NCBI GenBank assembly: GCA_039000515.1 | Contig: JBCFYV010000001.1 | Location: 67,759,030-67,823,029, forward strand | Direction: 5' to 3' | Length of the DNA: 64,000 nucleotides | Source: Timema cristinae | Taxonomy: Eukaryota; Arthropoda; Insecta; Phasmatodea; Timematidae | Shown: positions 57,347 to 64,000 of the stretch, piece after piece | Position numbering within the stretch: position 1 is the stretch's first letter | Layout of the letters: each line of letters opens with the position of its first letter | Made by a program: the position numbers and the translations under genes | The notes under the pieces: model-generated | What the model was told of the DNA's origin: nothing | Seen by the model: the letters and a program-made list of their open reading frames with translations, nothing else | Database searches by the model: none

Positions 57347-60300
57347 CAGGGTTCCTACAGTATTTGTAAAAATATTCTCCCTGACTTTTCCCTGACTATT
57401 TTCCCAAGTTTCCCTGACCAAATTTCTCATAAAATTTCCATTATAACTTTACGGTACTATACACGTGAAAATATTAATTTAAATAAATTTATTTCGGCCT
57501 CCTCCCCCCTTACAGCCGACCTTGCCTCACCTCTCATGGAAGAATAAGAAAGCAGACATCTTGCCAATCAGTTGAGGGAAAATGATGGAAAATAATCCCT
57601 ATCAAAAATTTGTAACAAACTTGATTCCCTTTGGTATCATGTGCAGAAATACGTATTAAATAACAGGCCACTAAGAACATACTAAAGAGTTTGGTATCAT
57701 TACAGTTTTATTTTACCTAAACTGTACATTTCCTGAACTGAATAGCTTACAACAGGAACTCTGTCTGCTTTCATATTATTCATGTCCCAAGTCAATTTTA
57801 TTTTTATTAAAATTATCACTATAGTCATACAATAAGAAACTATGTTATATTTAATAAAGTGAAGCTTGCTTCTTCTTCAGTTCTTGCAACTCCACGTCTA
57901 TTGCTTCTCGTTTCTCTTCAGTTGCCATCATTAATTTTTTCTTTCTCCTTCTAATCTTTAACTTGTATATCTAATTTCCTCTTTTCTGCCTTCTTCTTGT
58001 CTTTTTCACTTTTTTCTTGCTTCTTCATCTCTAAGTATTCATGATAGCGTTCCGAGCACCTCTCACGTAATCCAACATCTTTTTGCTAATGTGTATATTT
58101 TTAATCCCTCCTGCTTCTTGTATCTCATCATGAATGTGACGCTGTGCAATGACTGTCTTTTCATGCATGTTTTCAACCAGTAAAGATTTATTGACTGAAA
58201 AACCACCCTTCAACAGTTGCATTCCCATGCGACAAGACAAGGCAAATCTTTATTACTTCCCAAAGATGTTTGTAGTTTGCTTCTCCTATTAGAAAGCTAC
58301 CATAAATAGTGTCAAGTCCTACTTCATCACTAAACTGATCACAAGGACGAAATATTTCTTGAAGCTCAGATTTTTTGAGGTTGCAAAAATGCAAGTATTC
58401 TTTCTTGGCATTTTCAGCCAGAACATCATTTATGATGTTGGCATGGTTGAGTTCCTCCAAAAGAAAAGAAAATCTCTTCTGGGCCAGTTGAGGTGAATGT
58501 TGAATAACACAAGGATCCAATGAAGACAAACCTCTCACAGCTTTCTGTTTTAAGGGACTTTTTTCTTGTAGTTTTGCAATCATGGTGGTTAACATACTGC
58601 GCGGCACTCATGTATAAATTCTAATTTTTGTCTTTCTGTTACTGGGGATCGCATTTCTCCTAACAAACGTTTTGTTGCAAATCCTATATCAATATTTTTG
58701 CTAAGGATCAAATTTTCTGATTTTTTTGTGTCAATAACAGTAACTTTGGACCCGTGCACTTCATAAGATCAGGTTTCACACAACGATTCATAAGGTATCT
58801 TAGAAGTTTCTCTACAGCTTCAAAAAGATATGGAGTCATTGGTTTTGATGTCTGGAACCGTTGCAGGAAAGGCTGACATTCATCTGCAATTGTCTTGCAG
58901 AACGCTAGTTTACACTTTAGGAATGGATCACAGGTCGCTCTTTTCAGTGTCTCTACAGTGTTTTGTTTTAGGAAGTTTTTGCTTCTTTGAGAAACTTAAT
59001 AACATGGTCCCAAATTTGTAATGCCCTTTGAAAGCACTTCGCATTCTCTAACCAACGCACACCACAGAACTTCAATGGAAAAGTTGTACACCCTGTCAAC
59101 TGGGTGAACAATGCTCGACGAGCTGGAGAGTCAGTGAACAGGTAGTACATGTGACGTAATAAGCTACTTATATCCCAATCAACAGACTCTACTCCTGTTC
59201 TCAAGGAACCATGAACAACATGAAGCCCACATGTTCCCAGATTTAGCAAACTACATACTTCATTGTCTGTTACAGATTTGAGGTGTTCCTGAAGAAGTGT
59301 TATAAACTTTAAATTGACATTTGGGGCCCATCCATTGACACTTGTATCAACTTAGAGAGTGGAAGAGGAGAAATACCATCCAGAAAATGCTTCAGTAATT
59401 CTTCAGCAGTGCTCCTATCGAAAAACACACTGTTTAAGTAACGACTGATAAACTTTATGATTTTCCTTGTCCCAGAATCTAATTACAATGTCCATCTGTC
59501 CTCTTTGAATAACTTTATTCAATGCCTCATCAAAACAAATACAAAGTTGTTACATGATTTTAGGCGGTCCAGTAAATTATTATGAAAGAATGGAGCCAAG
59601 CCATGCACAATGAAGTATGCAGCCTTGTCTCCACCAAGGTAAAGGCATTGGCAATGGAACACTCGGGAAACATCAATTGAAAAATTGTACTTAAATTATT
59701 GCACGAATTGAAAGACATTTTTTTGTCAACAACTTGCATAGCCCAAATGACTTCCGCCTTAGTTATATCATCTTTTATAACAAAAGTGTTATGGTTTCTT
59801 TGAGGCACTACACTAATTTCACTTTTTAGCAACAGCTTCCTTCTGCGACGTTACGATTTTCGATGAAACAGAAAAACTCTTCGAGCAACCAGCAGAATCA
59901 TCACTAGGTAGAATGTCTTTGTGTGCCAGAGATCTCTTGAAACTGGGGAGCTCGATGAACCTGAATCACTTGACTTTTTTGAAAAAAAAGTCAAAAAGAG
60001 AGCGTTGATTTGTCAAAGTTTCAAGAGTTTTGATATGAGTTGGTCCTTTGCATGGGAAGCTAATGCTTGCTTTCCCATATTACTTAAGTTTATAATTTTT
60101 TTGCACACTTTACAAAATGCCTGCAGCTTATTACTTTCAACACCACTTATCCAGTATGAGAATTCAGGAAAATGGTCTGGGCTTAGCCAGAGCTGGTTAA
60201 AAACGGTTTTTTTGTTAGACATTGCTGGTGTAGTCTAATCAGTCCTGGTGCACTGTATCAAACTATAACGATGACAAACCTTGAACAAGAACAAAAACAG

Positions 60301-60613
60301 TGATCACTAAAGTTAAAAGAATTGTCATGTGCAGGCTAGGAGACCTCTGCGTCACATTCTGAAATAAAATGCTACCAAAACTTGTGTTAGGGCAAGTTTG
60401 AGCATGGTAAGTGCCCCTCAGCTTTTCATTGGGGCAGTGGCTTATGACGCAGTAAATAGAAAAAATATTTTCTTTGTTTTTTCTAAGTGTGACATGAAGA
60501 CATGAATTGTCATTTCCTGACTTTCCCTGACCTTTTTAAAGCTTCCCTGACTTTCCCTGACTATTATTATTTTTCCCTGACTTTCCCTGACTTTCCAGAG
60601 CGTAGGAACCCTG
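57347..60613 (-). mobile_element. hAT-like DNA transposon, complete ends, 5-bp duplication
   Basis: TIRs CAGGGTTCCTAC at both ends, a perfect 5-bp duplication TTATG (57342-57346 and 60614-60618), and many subterminal CCCTGACTTTCCCTGAC repeats. It inserted inside one 88-bp unit of the mariner repeat, because the unit resumes exactly after the duplication. Five-base duplications are unusual for hAT (normally 8), so superfamily assignment rests on the protein. Confidence 0.75.
57851..60222 (-). pseudogene. hAT-like transposase with BED-like zinc finger, disrupted
   Basis: N-terminus at 60222: VFNQLWLSPDHFPEFSYW, CKVCKK, LSNMGKQALASH, the zinc-finger type found in a transposase family shared by insects, cnidarians and fish. 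Then AEVIWAMQVVDKKMSFNSCN, IFQLMFPECSIANAF, FDEALNKV-x-x-x-QMDIVIRFW, a VNGWAPNVN box, GTCGLHVVHGSLRTG, TDSPARRALFTQL and CGVRWLENAKCFQRAL. The C-terminal part has LSHGNATVE and FSVNKSLLVENM, then an acidic-basic coil ending near 57851. About 790 codons. Several frameshifts and stops (for example near 59930, 59630, 59380, 58960 and 58200) inactivate it. Confidence 0.75.
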
Positions 60614-60618
60614 TTATG

Positions 60619-61800
60619 TGAAGAGCTATAAGGTTAATGCCAGTCTACTCACAACATCTCCTAGCGGCAGTGACATGACTCGTATGTCTATAACTGTACA
60701 ATTATGTGAAGAGCTATAAGGTTAATGCAGTCTACTCACAACATCTCCTGCGGCAGTGACATGACTCGTATGTCTATAATGTACAATTATGTGAAGAGCT
60801 ATAAGGTTAATACCAGTCTACTCACAACATCTCCTAGCGGCAGTGACATGACTCATATGTCTATAACTGTACAATTATGTGAAGAGCTATAAGGTTAATA
60901 CCAGTCTACTCACAACATCTCCTAGCGGCAGTGACATGACTCGTATGTCTATAACTGTACAATTATGTGAAGAGCTATAAGGTTAATGCCAGTCTACTCA
61001 CAACATCTCCTAGCGGCAGTGACATGACTCGTATGTCTATAACTGTACAATTATGTGAAGAGCTATAAGGTTAATGCCAGTCTACTCACAACATCTCCTA
61101 GCGGCAGTGACATGACTCGTATGTCTATAACTGTACAATTATGTGAAGAGCTATAAGGTTAATACCAGTCTACTCACAACATCTCCTAGCGGCAGTGACA
61201 TGACTGTATGTCTATAACTGTACAATTATGTGAAGAGCTATAAGGGTTAATACCAGTCTACTCACAACATCTCCTAGCGGCAGTGACATGACTCGTATGT
61301 CTATAACTGTACAATTATGTGAAGAGCTATAAGGTTAACACCAGTCTACTCACAACATCTCCTAGCGGCAGTGACATGACTCGTATGTCATAACTGTACA
61401 ATTATGTGAAGAGCTATAAGGTTAACACCAGTCTACTCACAACATCTCCTAGCGGCAGTGACATGACTCGTATGTCTATAAAATGTACAATTATGTGAAG
61501 AGCTATAAGGTTAACACCAGTCTACTCACAACATCTCCTAGCGGCAGTGACATGACTCGTATGTCTATAACTGTACAATTATGTGAAGAGCTATAAGGTT
61601 AACACCAGTCTACTCACAACATCTCCTAGCGGCAGTGACATGACTCGTATGTCTATAACTGTACAATTATGTGAAGAGCTATAAGGTTAACACCAGTCTA
61701 CTCACAACATCTCCTAGCGGCAGTGACATGACTCGTATTCTATAACTGTACAATTATGTGAAGAGCTATAAGGTTAACACCAGTCTACTCACAAGCGTTT
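60619..61800 (+). repeat. 88-bp tandem repeat, about 13 copies
   Basis: The unit GTGAAGAGCTATAAGGTTAA, TNCCAGTCTACTCACAACAT, CTCCTAGCGGCAGTGACATG, ACTCGTATGTCTATAACTGT, ACAATTAT is repeated with few changes. A further unit lies on the other side of the hAT-like insertion (57268-57346), so the array predates that insertion. TACCAG and CACCAG variants are clustered, as expected for local amplification. Confidence 0.9.
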
Positions 61801-61838
61801 AAACTTGATGTATCTTTACTTTCTGGACACACCTCATA

Positions 61839-62035
61839 GATACCCCTCTTCTGGATGTCTTCCCTTTTACAGCGTCTATCCAGCTTCTTCTCGGTCTTCC
61901 TTATGGTCTTCTCGCAATTATCTCCTCCATTACTTCCTTGTCACTCTTTCAATCTCCACCTTTTTACATGCATGAACCATTTCATCCTTGATTGGAGATT
62001 TTTTCACATAAGGGTTCTTTAATGTTTTGTCTGAG
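61839..62035 (-). pseudogene. LINE C-terminal fragment
   Basis: The minus strand reads KWFMHVKRWRLKE and, in a second frame, GRPRRSWIDAVKGKTSRRGV. RWFGHV-x-R followed by GRPR-x-W-x-D-x-V is the C-terminal LINE signature. It lies directly beside the mariner TA. Confidence 0.6.
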
Positions 62036-62355
62036 TTCATTTCTTACTTTATTCCTCTTAATCTTTTACAGCGTGATGCAAAGGAATTTCATTTTCGTGG
62101 CTTGTATATGGCTTTCTTCTCTTTTGAATATCTCATTAGTCCATTTAGTTAATAGTATAAAGAATAAATTATACAGTAATCCATAAGTACTAATTATTGG
62201 AAGCTTTTGATAATTCTTTAGCTAAACTTTATAAGCAAAAACCCAAATAAGACATATTTCTATAATGTCAAATTTTAGTGTAGTTTAATGTTGGTGGTTG
62301 AATGAACTTTCTAAAAAAATGAGGGTTTAGCTTTAGAAGTTAACTAATACTCACC
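62036..62355. other. AT-rich, probably intron
   Basis: Follows the donor of the exon at 62356-62513. No other signal. Confidence 0.3.
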
Positions 62356-62513
62356 AAATCTCCTCCCCCTGAATCAACATTGCTGAATCGTTTCTTACTA
62401 GATGATTCGGAGGAGAGGAAGGGGGTAACGTTCTCCACCTTGGTTGGTTGCTTGGAGCGCTTCACGCGCACCTCGAGTTTCTTATGGAGCTGCTCTGCTT
62501 CCTTCAGGCTTGT
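62356..62513 (-). CDS. Internal exon of an unidentified host gene
   Basis: A GC-richer block bounded by a good acceptor (GTGTGTTTTTCAG at 62514) and donor (GTGAGT at 62355). The frame opens TSLKEAEQLHKKLEVRV, a coiled-coil-like stretch, and stays open to the donor. The alternative downstream frame reads RSKQPTKVENVTPFLSS and KKRFSNVDSGGG, which looks more natural; a single missing base near 62460 would join the two. So the assembly may have a 1-bp error or the exon may be damaged. Gene unknown. Confidence 0.5.
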
Positions 62514-63414
62514 CTGAAAAACACACCAGCTGAGTTAAATTTCTACTACTCGTATACACATCATAGGATAAAAATCACAGAAGCTCATTCTCAAAAAATA
62601 GGTTTTTCCCAATAAAAAGTAAAGTTAAAAAGACTTAAATTTTAAACTTGAAAATGTGCCTTTTTTCATTGAAATTCAATTGTTAATAGGCTGGAGTTTC
62701 CCCTCAACTAAGACCATTCTTGGGCATGGCAGCTGTTTTAAATGTCTTGTTGAAGAGACACATTTTTAGTAACAAGTGTGGATAGTAACAAGAACTCCAG
62801 ATAGACGGAGTATATCTGAGAGAATTAAAGAATGTAATAAAATCTTAGAAGCATGAGACAAAGGGGTGGGGGAGCAGGGGAGATGTCCTACGGGTGTTTA
62901 AGAGACAGTTCCTCCAAGTGTACAATATAGGGTGTATTTCATACTCATAGGCACGTATTGTGCCGAGTTTCCTCGACCCTTGTGTGTGTGTGTGTGTGTG
63001 TGCACTATTCATTTGTCCCTGCACGGTTGCGGCTAGTTCGAGGTCCTGGCACTCTCAGTCCTGGACTTGTTGAGAGCATGTCTGTGCGTGGTCACAGAGA
63101 TGAGGTTTCCTTTTAGTGTAGGATGTAACCGAATCAACTAAGGGGTCGAATTAGAGCCCTGAATAAAGACGTGTTTTTTGCTGTGCTCCATTTGTGGTCA
63201 CAAACCCATACTATATGGCACTGATGTCAACGGGGGATGACACAATTTGTCTCCCGTAAGCGTCAGAAGGGTCCACGAGAGTGTGGCAACAGAAATATAA
63301 GGCATTTGATGTAAGGGAGACCAGGACAGTAGAGGCTATGGGAATAAAGTTTTAAAAGAAGCATTTTAGCTTTCATGAAGAGTAAAAGGATTAGAAATGA
63401 TTCTTTTTAAATAA
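62514..63414. other. Probable intron with a GT microsatellite
   Basis: (GT)n at 62980-63003. No exon recognised. Confidence 0.3.
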
Positions 63415-63590
63415 AGATAAAATAATAGAGGAAACAAGAATGAAATGGTATAGACATTTAAAAGAAGATGGAAAAGAAAGGATGCCAAAGATAATGGTGC
63501 TGAGGTATATTGGGAAAATATGCAAGGAGATACCAAGAAAGAGATGCGATTTAGGCTGCACTTGGGGGGCCTTACTCAATAGAGAGCAAC
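63415..63590 (+). pseudogene. LINE C-terminal fragment
   Basis: Reads TRMKWYRHLKEDGKERMPK, then KEIPRKRCDLG. R-x-KW-x-x-H-x-K followed by E-R-x-PK is the RWFGHVKRM-type region of non-LTR retrotransposons. Confidence 0.45.
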
Positions 63591-63900
63591 AGGTAGTTCT
63601 TTTCCCTCCCCCCTAAGAAATTAGGGGTTTTGGCCCAAATTTGTTTAAAACATTTAAATGACACTACTTCTTTGTAGGATTTTACATCTCCCCAAAATTT
63701 TTCCCCCCCCCCCCCAACTTTACTCCCCTAAATTTAGTCTTTTTCAAAAACAACTTTCATTGCAAGAAAAAAAATTTAAGCCCTAATAAAGGGGTTATCT
63801 CCCATACACTTTTAACCCCCATTGTTCCCCAAGGGCCCAAATGGCTTTTTTACCAACGCTATGAAAAGTACCCCTTTTTGGGAAACAGTTTGGTCATGAG
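63591..63900. other. Homopolymer-rich stretch, possibly low sequence quality
   Basis: Unusually many runs (C13 near 63704, repeated CCCC, AAAA, TTTT and GGGG stretches of 4-8) and no structure. Similar texture occurs in poorly called sequence ends, so bases here deserve caution. Confidence 0.3.
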
Positions 63901-64000
63901 CTGTTACCACCCAAAGTTCTTGACATGGGCATGGAGAGTAGGCTCAGGCTTTCAAAATTTTCATTTTACCAGTTGAGCGCTGGACAACACCACTTCAGGT

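Larger units (their letters stand above)
55746..61836 (-). mobile_element. mariner element carrying two nested insertions and an expanded repeat
   Basis: TIRs: CAAGGCGTGTCCAGAAAGTA at 55746 and, inverted, TGAGGTGTGTCCAGAAAGTA at 61836, both continuing AAGATA. TA flanks both ends (55744-55745; 61837-61838). The original element would be about 1.3-1.5 kb plus the repeat. It now also holds a MITE, a hAT-like element and about 13 copies of an 88-bp repeat between the transposase and its 5' TIR. Confidence 0.8.

Overview
AT-rich animal nuclear DNA, most likely from an arthropod; the species cannot be told from this window. No gene lies wholly inside it. Host coding signal is limited to three probable exons, all on the minus strand. 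The first is the first coding exon of a UHRF1 homologue (1404-1553), carrying the ubiquitin-like domain. The second is a short terminal exon (31776-31853). The third is an internal exon (62356-62513). Neither of the last two could be identified. Most of the rest is transposable elements and tandem repeats, many of them nested.

The main object is a two-level nest at 15266-30411. A short hAT element (8-bp target duplication CTCTAAGG) was split by a Polinton/Maverick element at 15639-30025. The Polinton is bounded by a perfect 6-bp duplication (CAGGTC), has 5'-AG...CT-3' ends and 1.3-1.9 kb terminal inverted repeats. Removing it and one CAGGTC rejoins the hAT transposase reading frame. Inside are a protein-primed family-B DNA polymerase pseudogene with two frameshifts and two stops (23164-26987, minus), a small possible OB-fold protein with one stop (27977-28274, minus), and an intact unknown 189-aa ORF (18368-18937, minus). 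The last two have good TATA boxes. No integrase, packaging ATPase, protease or capsid gene is visible. Where they might be expected there are large minisatellites. Both TIRs contain arrays of an 85-bp unit with a tRNA B-box-like sequence.

A second nest lies at 55746-61836: a mariner element with TA duplications, containing a hAT-related MITE (56765-57153) and a 3.3-kb hAT-like element (57347-60613). One end of the mariner is expanded into about 13 copies of an 88-bp repeat.

Other regions: a decayed GC-rich Jockey-type LINE (2785-5160); a promoter-like cluster of heat-shock elements, CRE, E-box and TATA (5990-6260); a Mutator-like transposase remnant (8497-8976); a fold-back tRNA-like retroposon with a 14-bp duplication (13877-14368); hAT MITEs with 8-bp duplications (38742-39131, 51939-52446); four other LINE fragments; and more than a dozen copies of two tRNA-headed SINE families that share the same 3' tail. 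All coordinates and similarities were worked out by eye.
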